A stretch of DNA of 64,000 bases from an uncultured Victivallaceae bacterium. GTDB lineage: Bacteria > Verrucomicrobiota > Lentisphaeria > Victivallales > Victivallaceae. Positions 25,026-33,089 of the stretch are shown piece after piece. The stretch spans positions 1 through 64,000 of the forward strand of contig CALXOD010000037.1 in assembly GCA_944389925.1 (NCBI GenBank). Reading direction: 5' to 3'. The notes under the pieces were generated by a model. The model saw only the letters and a program-made list of their open reading frames with translations. It was not told the DNA's origin and did not search any database. Both the position numbers and the translations under genes were made by a program. Within the stretch, counting starts at the first letter, position 1. The number at the start of each line of letters is the position of its first letter.

Positions 25026-27377
25026 TTACGGAAGGGGGGGGTATTCCAGCCGGATGGTTCCGGCGGCGGCAGGTTCTGCCAGGGTCAGCGCAATCCGAAC
25101 CGGCGTGATTCCAACGGTCATCGGTCGGGCCCGGAGCGGTGCTGCGGTGATGTGCACCGAAACAGGTTCGCTGTGAATATGCAGTCGGAGCCGATGATCG
25201 TCATTGAAAAATTCAATGGTCTGATCGTCCACGATCCGGAAGGATGCCACCGTAATGACAGCGATTTCAAAGGGGCGGGGAGCGGAAAAACGGAAACGAT
25301 CGGTTACGACAACGCCCGGTGTGCCGGTACGACGGAATTCAAAATTCCGTTCCAGCAGTTCCAGATTGGGGACCTCGTAGGCGCGACGCAGGTTCAGGCG
25401 CAGCCGATCCGATTCCGGTGTGAAACTGCGTTCGAGAAGTTCGGCGGCGTAGGCGGCACCCGGGGATTGCAACGTATTGTCCGGTTTCGGTACCGGATGG
25501 CCAAGCGAGTTGATGAGATCACTCTGATAACGTTTGGCGGTAAATGTGCCGGCGTGATATTCTTCGCCACCGGGATCGCAGACTGCCGCCAGACTGCCGA
25601 ACTGAATCGCATAACTGCCGACGTCGTTGTGGTTGTGCTGTTCGGCGTTGTGCCCGCCCTTGGCCGCGAAAGACAGCGGCGTGGCGTCGCCAGTGCGGCA
25701 GATCAGAATCTGGGAAGTTTCAAAAAAATCCCGCAACGGCAGTTTCCCACTTCCCGGAGGCGGCGTTTCCGGATCGATCAGCAGCCGCAGGGCCAGCGCA
25801 CATTGTGGAAGAAAATCGTTGATCCAGAATGGATTTCTGTGACTGGTACAACCATAGAACCGTGCCGCTGCCAGTTCGTTGAAGGGCTTGACACCGTTGG
25901 TCATGGAAGTATCCGAAAATGCCGGGAAGCGGCGGCCATGCATTTCGAAGCGATCCACAAAGCGTGCCATCCGGACCGCTTCCGGACGGTGGAATTCATC
26001 GATGACTCCGTCGCTCCATTCGTACAGTGCCGCGGCGTACATCATGTAGTGCCCGAAACCGTAGTTCCAGTAGCCGATTCCCTCGCTGCAATAGCCGTCG
26101 GCGGGAATGGATTGCAGGTACTGGCTCATGCAGTACTGGACACCGAGCAACAGCTGTGCCATCTCCGTTTTCGGCAGCTCCAGCGCAAGGGCGGTATAGG
26201 CCAGGTTGGAACTGCAGACCGCACCCCAGTTGTTCAAGGCCAGCATCCAGTTGAAGCCCCCTGCGATGCGGCCGGATGAGATACAGAGGCGAAATGGAAT
26301 CAGCAATCGTTCCTGAATGCGTTCCGCTATTTTCTGCCGAAGCTCTGCCGGCATGGATTCGGCAAAAGTCCGGCGGATGGTGGCCAGCAATGCCCCACGG
26401 GCGGAAGAGCCCAGATCAATGGTGATCCGTTGGCCGGAAATATTGACCCCTTCGCGGTCATGATGCGGCATGACCCAGGTTGGTTCCTCCAGAATGGAAG
26501 CGGTCAGTTCCTGGATTTTCGGCAGGAAACGACCTTGATTTTCCAGGCATTCCGCCAGCGCCAGCACTGTCAATTGTTCGCTGCGTCGATGATAGACTTT
26601 CCGGTAGCGGTAGGGGCCGTCCGGATCGTTGTAACTGCTTTGGTAGAATTCCCGGGTGATTCCCTGTACCGGTTCAGCCATAGCCTCCTCCGCCAGCTGG
26701 AGGATCTCCCCGCGTCGTTCAATGCGTCGGGCGACACGCTCCCAGAAGGTGCGGTCGGAGGGCGGTGGCAGCGGTTCAAACGGGTGATCCGGCAATTGTT
26801 TCGCCAGGGCTGCGATTTCTGTGGCGGCGGGCGGCGGGAAATCCTGTCCGAAATCCGGCAGCAGGTTCTTCTGGTTTTCAAATTCCGCCTCCGCAATCTC
26901 CTCCAGCGCTGGTGCCCGGAGCGTAATCCGACTGCAGGGGGCGGCGAATGTCCGAACCGAAATTCGCAGTGTCGTCGCTTCTTCGGGCGCCCGGGCAACG
27001 AGGGAAACCGTTTTTTCCCCGTGCGTATTATAAGGAATAGAGAGCTGGCGACGCCCCGGCAGTTCTTTACCGTCGGAGTCGTAGAAATGCAGATACAGTC
27101 CCCCCACCATGGAGCGGTTGGTTGTGGAAGCTGCTTCCAGCCGGGCCTGAAACCGGTAACAGTGGCCGGAGACGACCGGTTGAGCAAAGGTGCCGGCATA
27201 GGCACCCTGTTCCGGGGAACCGTCATCCATGATCAGATGTTCGCCTGCGATTTTCGCCTGACCGTTGCGGCCGAGGTTCCAGTTGTTTTTTCCGTCGGGA
27301 CGGGTCAGGGCGACGGGGTTGCCGGCAGCGCTGATGCCGGCGGAAAGCAGCAGGACAGAAAGAAGCCGGCCGGTCAT
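25026..27377 (-). CDS. Heparinase II/III-like polysaccharide lyase, secreted
   Basis: The protein has 783 residues from the ATG at 27377. It opens with a signal peptide (MTGRLLSVLLLSAGISAAG). An N-terminal beta-rich region follows (about 25-170, YRFQARLEAAS to TLRISVRTFA), then a helical toroid (about 200-500, with FNWMLALNNWGAVCSSN and DGYCSEGIGYWNYG) and a C-terminal heparinase II/III-like beta domain with AAKGGHNAEQHNHNDVGSYAI, where the histidines are the usual metal/active-site region. It would cleave uronate-containing polysaccharide in the periplasm or outside the cell; the exact substrate (heparin-like, alginate-like, or other) is not readable. It is two bases from the pseudopilin stop and so coupled to it. 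Confidence 0.82.
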   Translation of the reverse strand: MTGRLLSVLLLSAGISAAGNPVALTRPDGKNNWNLGRNGQAKIAGEHLIMDDGSPEQGAYAGTFAQPVVSGHCYRFQARLEAASTTNRSMVGGLYLHFYDSDGKELPGRRQLSIPYNTHGEKTVSLVARAPEEATTLRISVRTFAAPCSRITLRAPALEEIAEAEFENQKNLLPDFGQDFPPPAATEIAALAKQLPDHPFEPLPPPSDRTFWERVARRIERRGEILQLAEEAMAEPVQGITREFYQSSYNDPDGPYRYRKVYHRRSEQLTVLALAECLENQGRFLPKIQELTASILEEPTWVMPHHDREGVNISGQRITIDLGSSARGALLATIRRTFAESMPAELRQKIAERIQERLLIPFRLCISSGRIAGGFNWMLALNNWGAVCSSNLAYTALALELPKTEMAQLLLGVQYCMSQYLQSIPADGYCSEGIGYWNYGFGHYMMYAAALYEWSDGVIDEFHRPEAVRMARFVDRFEMHGRRFPAFSDTSMTNGVKPFNELAAARFYGCTSHRNPFWINDFLPQCALALRLLIDPETPPPGSGKLPLRDFFETSQILICRTGDATPLSFAAKGGHNAEQHNHNDVGSYAIQFGSLAAVCDPGGEEYHAGTFTAKRYQSDLINSLGHPVPKPDNTLQSPGAAYAAELLERSFTPESDRLRLNLRRAYEVPNLELLERNFEFRRTGTPGVVVTDRFRFSAPRPFEIAVITVASFRIVDDQTIEFFNDDHRLRLHIHSEPVSVHITAAPLRARPMTVGITPVRIALTLAEPAAAGTIRLEYPPLP

Positions 27378-27379
27378 TT

Positions 27380-28105
27380 TCAGTAACGATCCCACAGATT
27401 TTTATCGCTGTCGTTCGGGGCGGAATTCCAGCCGTTGGCAAAGCGCCCCCCATATGGCTGCAGCGCGTTGGGAACGCGTTCATGGGCGACGTTTCCGCCG
27501 ACCCAGAGAATGTTGAATCCGCTGGCGTGGCGGGCATGAAGATAACCGGTATTGGCTTTGTCTCCCTGAGTCGGATGTAGATTGGCATACCCATTTTCCA
27601 CGGTTCCTTCCCGGGTATCACCGGCATAAACCGTGGTGGATGGACGGCGGATCTGGTTCAGTTTCGCGGGAGTCTTGGGGTCGCCGCCACTCTGTTTGCT
27701 GCCGGTAATGAATTGGTAATTGGTGCCATAGCTTACCCGGTAGAGGGCGGTGCCTGCCGGGCCGTCGGCAGTGTTGAAAACGGTATGTTCCAGTCCTTTG
27801 CCGGAAGTGGAAGCCGGCAGTACCAGTGATGGACACAAATAGACGCGCCCGGAGGTGTATTTCCCTCGGATCAGCAGTCCGGAGAGCAGATAATCGGAAC
27901 CTTCCTGCTTGTATGGCGGAAAAAAGTCGTCAGAGTCGGCCTGATACATGCTCGTTCCCAGGCCCAGCTGGCGGAGGTTGCTCAGACATTGGGTGGTTTT
28001 TGCCTTTTCCCGTGCCTGATTGAGCGCGGGCAGCAGCATGGAGGCGAGAATCGCGATAATGGCGATAACGACCAGGAGTTCAATCAATGTAAATGTTTTT
28101 TTCAT
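27380..28105 (-). CDS. Pseudopilin-type protein with N-terminal methylation motif
   Basis: The 241-residue protein begins [19 protein letters not shown], the class III leader for prepilin peptidase with the conserved Glu at +5, followed by the hydrophobic helix. The remainder ([24 protein letters not shown], then a C-terminal region with a [10 protein letters not shown] stretch) resembles the large secreted or surface-exposed family with a DUF1559/H-x9-DG-like C-terminus in Lentisphaerota and Planctomycetota. Function is unknown; it may be a surface anchor. An upstream ATG at 28117 is possible. It precedes the heparinase-like gene with a two-base gap, which is repeated logic in these phyla but is not proof of a shared role. 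Confidence 0.85.
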   Translation of the reverse strand: MKKTFTLIELLVVIAIIAILASMLLPALNQAREKAKTTQCLSNLRQLGLGTSMYQADSDDFFPPYKQEGSDYLLSGLLIRGKYTSGRVYLCPSLVLPASTSGKGLEHTVFNTADGPAGTALYRVSYGTNYQFITGSKQSGGDPKTPAKLNQIRRPSTTVYAGDTREGTVENGYANLHPTQGDKANTGYLHARHASGFNILWVGGNVAHERVPNALQPYGGRFANGWNSAPNDSDKNLWDRY

Positions 28106-28226
28106 AGCTGATTCCATGATCTCCGAATTGTGATGGCCAATAAGATTGAGGGCATGTTTTCAGTAGCGGACAGCGAAAAAGGAAAAACGGTTCTCCTGAA
28201 TGTGTACCAATTGTATTATGTTTCTG

Positions 28227-28242
28227 TTATATTATAATATAA
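28227..28242. promoter_or_regulatory. 16-base perfect AT palindrome, candidate operator
   Basis: A fully palindromic stretch of 16 A/T bases (core ATATTATAATAT) lies between the regulator gene and the pseudopilin-heparinase pair. A second imperfect symmetric element around CAATTG lies 15-20 bases closer to the pseudopilin. Either could bind the GntR/LacI-type regulator; no direct evidence. Confidence 0.4.
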
Positions 28243-28248
28243 TCTTCA

Positions 28249-28289
28249 AAAAAAAACAAGACTGTCCCGGGAAAAAAAGGTTTTTCCCG
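28249..28289 (-). terminator. Terminator after the GntR/LacI-type regulator
   Basis: CGGGAAAAA (28268 on) pairs with TTTTTCCCG (28281-28289), and on the minus strand it is followed about a dozen bases later by nine T. Confidence 0.6.
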
Positions 28290-28302
28290 TGGTCTCCAGA
28301 GA

Positions 28303-29289
28303 TTAGAGGTAGCAGGGATAAACACCGGCGTAAAGCCGCCGGGCCGGGCTTCCGGGACAACGCAGTCGGCGCAGCCCTTCCTGCATGGTCATGCGTCCGG
28401 CTTCCACCCAGTCGGTCGTAATGGTGCTGACCGGCAGATAGCCGGGAACCAGCAATGATTTGCCGTCGATGGAGAGCAGCGCGAAATCATTGCGCAGTTC
28501 ACGGCCCGTCTGTTCCCGGTAATGAACGGCCAGACGCTGTTGATAAGTTCCGGAGCTGAAGAGGATTCCCTCGTCCGGTTCCAGAGGCGGCATGGCGCAG
28601 GATGCGTAGAACGGTTCAATAAAGCGGCGACATTCGCCCCCGGAATCGCGCCAGAGGCTTTCAAATATGTCGCAGCGGAACCGATGACAGGGGATATTCT
28701 GAGTGAATACCAACACCCGACGGATATTCCGGGTACGGAAATATTCTCCGGCCAGCTCCGCCGTCCGGACCGGGTCCATGCTGACGGTGGACATGTTGCC
28801 GTTATAATTACGATGAATTTCCAGACCCACTGCCGGAAGATTCGGGATCAGTTCGGCGATCTGTCCGTCGTAGGCCCCCAGAATCAGCAGCAGGTCAGCT
28901 GAGGCGGAGGCGGTCTGTAATTTTTCCAGCAGATTGTTCGCTCGAACAAAATACAAGGTAAGGGCGCAGTTGTTCGCTTCCGCCACTTCCTGTACGCCGC
29001 GTAATGCATGCGCGCAATAGCTGACCTCCATGTCGGCGGATTCGGCCAGCACGGCGATGCGCGCACCTTCCGTGCTGCGTTCCCGGAGCGACTCCCGGAC
29101 ATAGACGCCGGAACCCCGTCGCCCTTCCACCAGACCGCGCGTCTCAAGTACAGCCAGACCACGCTGCACGGTTCCCATGGATAAGGAAAACTGGGCGCAC
29201 AGCCGGCGCAGCGTCGGCAGGCGACTGCCCGGCTTCAGATGGCCGCTGATGATCGCCGCCTCCAGATAATCGACCATTTTCTGATACAT
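28303..29289 (-). CDS. Transcriptional regulator, GntR helix-turn-helix with LacI-type sensor
   Basis: The 328-residue protein begins MYQKMVDYLEAAIISGHLKP, followed by GSRLPTLRRLCAQFSLSMGTVQRGLAVLE, the winged helix of the GntR family (about residues 1-75). The rest (RIAVLAESADMEVSY, LLLILGAYDGQIAELI, VSMDPVRTAELAGEYFR, GILFSSGTYQQR, ALLSIDG, TTDWVEAGRMTMQEGLRRL) is a periplasmic-binding-protein-like sugar sensor as in LacI. Such hybrids sense sugars. The start at 29289 has AAAGG upstream. Its neighbours are a mannose-6-phosphate isomerase-like gene behind it and the pseudopilin/lyase pair ahead, so it may control them. Confidence 0.85.
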   Translation of the reverse strand: MYQKMVDYLEAAIISGHLKPGSRLPTLRRLCAQFSLSMGTVQRGLAVLETRGLVEGRRGSGVYVRESLRERSTEGARIAVLAESADMEVSYCAHALRGVQEVAEANNCALTLYFVRANNLLEKLQTASASADLLLILGAYDGQIAELIPNLPAVGLEIHRNYNGNMSTVSMDPVRTAELAGEYFRTRNIRRVLVFTQNIPCHRFRCDIFESLWRDSGGECRRFIEPFYASCAMPPLEPDEGILFSSGTYQQRLAVHYREQTGRELRNDFALLSIDGKSLLVPGYLPVSTITTDWVEAGRMTMQEGLRRLRCPGSPARRLYAGVYPCYL

Positions 29290-29391
29290 TCTGCACCTTT
29301 CCGGTTGTCCGGCGGTACTATACACCGGCAAGTCGGTTTTGCATATGCAATTTTGTTTTTTATGCGCTCTTTTTTCTGGAATACCGGCCGG

Positions 29392-30478
29392 TTACGGGAT
29401 GGCAGGAGGACGTGCCAGGAAAGCTTCCAGGCGGCCATGCAGCGTGAACTCCCGCGTGGCAAAGGGCAGGAAAATCCGGTCTCCGAAAACCAGATCCCGT
29501 TCTTCTCCGGCGGCCTCAATCCGGCCCGCTCCGGCGGTGACAATCAGAACCGCAAAACTGTCTGTCGTCACCGTCAGTTTTCCATTTGTCTGGAGCCGGT
29601 CACCACGAAAACAGGGGGTGTTTCCCGGGTGAAACAGCGCTTGGCGCTCACCGCCCGGTTGTTGATCGGTAATGACCGGGCGCAGGAAGAAGCGTTCCCG
29701 GATTTCCGCCACAGAATGAGGGGTGAAGTCGAGCATCGACAACCCGAAATCCAGGTCGCGTCCCATGAACCGCGCCTCTTCCGGCAGAGTGTAGCCGCCG
29801 CATTCAAATTCCAGCCTTGCCACGAAGTCGGTCGGTTCCATGATTTCGATCATGAAAATTCCCGCGCCGATGGCATGCGGCAGTCCGCCGGGCACCAGAA
29901 ACACGTCGCCGCGCCGGACGGGAATGGGATCAAAGCCGCGCAGCATGGCCGTCCGGTCCTGAGCGGCGACCGCCCGTCGGAATTCTTCGGGATTAACAGG
30001 ATGCTGAAAACCCAGGTATAAAAGCGGCTGAACGTCCGGCCGGTGTCCGAGAATGACATAGCCTTCGGTTTTTTCCGGCATTGGCATTCAAATGTTGCCG
30101 GGAAAAGGCCGCCGTCGGATGGCATTGCAGTTGCAGCCGAACCGCAGAATCCAGAAACTTCAGCAGAAATCCGGCCCGGTTCCCGAAGGTCCGGTAATGC
30201 TGTTCTCCCAGTACCCGGTCTGGATCGGCGGCGGCAAGATCAGGGAACCGGATGAGTCCGCCCGGTTGCTCCAGCCGGGAAACGCCCTCCGGCTCCCGCC
30301 CCGGATTGACGGCGAAAGTGTCTGAAAGAATCCAGTCTTCCGGGAAATGCGAGTCGGCCGGCACGTTTATTCCGGAGAGTTCATCCAGAGTCCGTCCCCC
30401 CTGATACGAACGCCAGACACGGTTGGGGGGAATCGGATAAAAGGGACAGGCGGAAACGGTATCGGCAACGGTCGGCAT
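29392..30478 (-). pseudogene. manA: Mannose-6-phosphate isomerase, class I (frameshifted)
   Basis: The N-terminal half (from the ATG at 30478, AGGAG nine bases upstream) reads MPTVADTVSACPFYPI, then KFLDSAVRLQLQCHPTAAFSRQ with zinc-site QxHP. The C-terminal half continues in another frame with EGYVILGHRP, FLVPGGLPHAIGAG and further cupin strands. The change falls at a run of six A (minus strand; T6 at 30069-30074): with five A the two halves join as one protein of about 361 residues. So one extra base, real or a sequencing slip, splits the gene. If intact it would interconvert mannose- and fructose-6-phosphate in the cytoplasm. Both halves look otherwise healthy, so the change is recent or artefactual. 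Confidence 0.8.
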
Positions 30479-30515
30479 AAATGATTTCTCCTGATTCAAC
30501 CCGGGATGACAGAGC

Positions 30516-30544
30516 AATATAGCGGGCGGTCTGGTAAAATGCAA
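30516..30544 (-). promoter_or_regulatory. Promoter for the manA-like gene
   Basis: On the minus strand TTGCAT (30539-30544), 17 bases, TATATT (30516-30521), about 38 bases before the start at 30478. Confidence 0.65.
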
Positions 30545-30610
30545 TGCTGCTGCCCGGGGATATGAGGGAAAATCCGGAACTGGTCCGGTCCGGTTTGAGC
30601 CGAGAGGGAT

Positions 30611-30639
30611 TTGACGGCGCCGGGGGAACCAGCTATATT
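30611..30639 (+). promoter_or_regulatory. Promoter for the isomerase gene at 30669
   Basis: TTGACG (30611-30616), 17 bases, TATATT (30634-30639). AAAGGAG lies between it and the ATG. Confidence 0.7.
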
Positions 30640-30668
30640 GTACCTGAAATGAAAGGAGAACGGAGTCC

Positions 30669-31514
30669 ATGTATGAATTGACGGCTTTTTGCAAATGGTG
30701 TCAGTTTCTGCCGTATCGCGAGATTGCGGCGACGCTGCAGACGCTCGGGGTGGACGGCGGCGATGTGGTATGTCGGCGGGAATCGCAGATTACGCCTGAT
30801 AATGCTCCCCGGGAACTGCCCGCGATCAAGGCTGTGTTTGACGGCGCCGGGCTCTCTTTGAAAACCATGGTGACGGATGTGGTTTGCGCTGACAGTACCG
30901 CTGACCGGGTTTTCGGAGCGGCGGCGGACATTGGAGTGGAACGGGTACGTCTGGGATTTCTGCGATTGGACGGGCGGCCGTATCCCGAGCGCTTCATACA
31001 GGCTCGACGCGACCTGGCCGGTCTGGAAAAACTGTTGGAACGCCGGAAGTTGCGGGGGAGTCTGCAATTCCACAGCGGTGGGTTCTGCCTGGAAGCCAAC
31101 GCCAGTGCGGTGATGCGGCTGCTGGACGGTTTCGATCCGGCGGTGCTGGGCGTGCAGTTCGATCCCGGCCATCTGGCAGCGGCGGGGGAACCGATCGGGA
31201 TGGCGTTGGACATGGTCGGCGCCTATTTGCATGGCGTCAATGTGAAAAGTCCGCGTTATGAGCCGGTAGTCTCTGCCGAAGACGGTCGTTTGAGTTACCG
31301 GATTACCTGGGTGCCGCTCAAGGATGGTATGTTGAATGTTCCCCGGCTGCTGGCGGAATTGCGGCGGGTGGGGTATGGCGGCACGTTGAATCTTTTCTGC
31401 GAATACTGTTGCGGATTTTATTCAGTGGAGCATGATGTGGCTGCTACAACGCGTCTGGGGACAGCGGATGTGGTATATTTGAAGAACTGTATGGCAGCTG
31501 CGGAATCTTTTTGA
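30669..31514 (+). CDS. TIM-barrel sugar phosphate isomerase/epimerase-like protein
   Basis: The 281-residue protein belongs to the AP endonuclease family 2/xylose isomerase-like barrel. It begins MYELTAFCKWCQFLPYREI and carries expected elements such as SLQFHSGGFCLEANASA, LGVQFDPGHLAAAG with the metal-ligand aspartate and histidine, LHGVNVKSPRY and the late NLFCEYCCGFY with a glutamate. It is shorter and more divergent than the copies at 15386 and 36378. It should be a cytoplasmic isomerase, substrate unknown. It has its own promoter and diverges from the manA-like gene. Confidence 0.75.
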   Translation: MYELTAFCKWCQFLPYREIAATLQTLGVDGGDVVCRRESQITPDNAPRELPAIKAVFDGAGLSLKTMVTDVVCADSTADRVFGAAADIGVERVRLGFLRLDGRPYPERFIQARRDLAGLEKLLERRKLRGSLQFHSGGFCLEANASAVMRLLDGFDPAVLGVQFDPGHLAAAGEPIGMALDMVGAYLHGVNVKSPRYEPVVSAEDGRLSYRITWVPLKDGMLNVPRLLAELRRVGYGGTLNLFCEYCCGFYSVEHDVAATTRLGTADVVYLKNCMAAAESF

Positions 31515-31564
31515 ACCTGCTTGAAAACAGCAGGTTGGAAAAATGACGGTAATTTGACGAAAAA

Positions 31565-31592
31565 GTGACGGAGCTTTTTCCCACCGTATAAA
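31565..31592 (+). promoter_or_regulatory. Possible promoter for the MurC-like gene
   Basis: GTGACG (31565-31570), 16 bases, TATAAA (31587-31592). The -35 is off consensus, so this is a moderate call. Confidence 0.45.
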
Positions 31593-31644
31593 TTCCGGTT
31601 TTTTGCATGACGGGGCCCGGGGAAAGCGGGATACGAAAGGAATG

Positions 31645-32892
31645 ATGAAGAAACTCTATTTTGTCGGAATCGGTGGCGCCGGTATGGCGCCGCTGGCTGC
31701 GATCGCGCTGGAGCGCGGCATCGCGGTAGCGGGATCAGACCGGGAACTCAATGCCAAAACGGAGGCGCTGGCCGCTTCGGGAGCCGTCATCTCTGCCGGG
31801 CATCGGGCCGAACAGCTGCCGGCAGATACGGAGTGGCTGGTCTACTCCTCCGCCGTGCCGCCGGATAATCCCGAACGGAAAAAAGCGCGGGAACTGGGAA
31901 TCCCGGAGATCCGGCGTGGTGAATTTCTGGGACTTCTCGCCTGCCACTATCCCCGGACTGTGGCGGTTTCCGGGTCACACGGCAAGACGTCCATTACCGC
32001 GTTGCTGGTGCACATTCTGCGCAGCTGTGGGCGAAACCCGGGATATTTGATCGGTGGTGTGGTTCCGGGGCTGCCTTCCGGAGAAGCGGGAGACGGAGAA
32101 ATTTTCATCACCGAAGCAGACGAGAGTGATGGTACGCATACGGCGCTGCATCCATGGCTCGGAGTGGTGCCGAACGCGGATGGGGATCATGCCTGGAGTG
32201 TCGGCGGTGAGGCGGCTTTGCGGGAGAACTTTCACTGTTTTGCACGTCAGTGCGGGCAGTTGCTTTATTTCAGAGACGGGGTGCCGGCGGGATGGTTCGC
32301 GGGGCATCCGGCGGCGACGGCGTATGTCGCGGCGGAGGCCGACGCCGCTTTTTCCGGATTGGTCGGATTTCAGCGCAGAAATGCCTTTCTGGCTGTCGAG
32401 GCGGCGGTTCGTCTGGGGGTGGAACGGGCGGCGGCACAGAAAGCGGCGGCCGGTTTCCCGGGGGTGGCCCGGCGCATGACGGTGTGGCGGAGCGAGACGG
32501 CATTGGCGATCGTCGAGGATTACGCGCATCATCCGACGGAAGTGAGGGCTTCCCTGGAATTTCTGCGTGCGAAATATCCCGGATGGCATTTGCGGGTGCT
32601 GTTTCAGCCGCATCGTTACGCCCGGTTGCAGAAATATCTGGAGCCTCTGGCGACAGCCCTGCAGCAGGCGGATTCGGTAATGGTGGTACCGGTGTTCGCC
32701 GCCTGGAGTGAAAACGGTCCGGTCGGCGGTGCCGATCTGGCCTCCCGGATCGGGAGCACCGCGGTTTACCGGGAGGGGAGTTGGGCGGCACTGGCGGCGG
32801 AACTGCTGGCGGATCGGCCTCGGGAACCACTGCTGGTGGCGGTGATCGGTGCGGGAGATGTGGAGCGGATTCTGCCGTTTTTGTGCGCATAG
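31645..32892 (+). CDS. murC: UDP-N-acetylmuramate-L-alanine ligase-like protein (MurC family)
   Basis: The 415-residue protein begins with the MurC Rossmann motif VGIGGAGMAPLA, the ATP loop GSHGKTSITALL near residue 113, EADESDGTHTAL near 165, and DYAHHPTEVRASLEFLRAKYP near 290, all family landmarks. MurC adds L-alanine to UDP-MurNAc in peptidoglycan synthesis. It is shorter than most MurC (about 460 residues or more), and it stands alone, away from a mur/fts cluster. It could be the main ligase, or a Mpl-like relative that recycles cell-wall peptides. AAAGGA precedes a double ATG; 31645 has the better spacing. Confidence 0.8.
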   Translation: MKKLYFVGIGGAGMAPLAAIALERGIAVAGSDRELNAKTEALAASGAVISAGHRAEQLPADTEWLVYSSAVPPDNPERKKARELGIPEIRRGEFLGLLACHYPRTVAVSGSHGKTSITALLVHILRSCGRNPGYLIGGVVPGLPSGEAGDGEIFITEADESDGTHTALHPWLGVVPNADGDHAWSVGGEAALRENFHCFARQCGQLLYFRDGVPAGWFAGHPAATAYVAAEADAAFSGLVGFQRRNAFLAVEAAVRLGVERAAAQKAAAGFPGVARRMTVWRSETALAIVEDYAHHPTEVRASLEFLRAKYPGWHLRVLFQPHRYARLQKYLEPLATALQQADSVMVVPVFAAWSENGPVGGADLASRIGSTAVYREGSWAALAAELLADRPREPLLVAVIGAGDVERILPFLCA

Positions 32893-32954
32893 TTTTTCAT
32901 TTTACAAAGGAAAGAGTAACGCTGATTTTTTTGAATTTTTCCGGATGAAGGCAG

Positions 32955-32983
32955 TTGCAAAGATTTCATTGGGCATGTACAAT
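32955..32983 (+). promoter_or_regulatory. Promoter for the SSS symporter gene
   Basis: TTGCAA (32955-32960), 17 bases, TACAAT (32978-32983), about 100 bases before the ATG. Confidence 0.6.
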
Positions 32984-33089
32984 AGACCATTCTTTGTAAA
33001 AGTCTGTTAAAAATGAAACTCTTTTTCCCGGCATCGTTGCATCATGGTCCGGCGAAAGGATTTCGAAACCGCGGAGGAGCGCCGTTGCC

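Noticed and set aside
30069-30074. Programmed -1 frameshift in the manA-like gene (A-AAA-AAC heptamer)
   Set aside because: The heptamer is in phase, but the second half lies in the +1 frame, so a -1 slip would not reach it. A one-base insertion is the simpler view.
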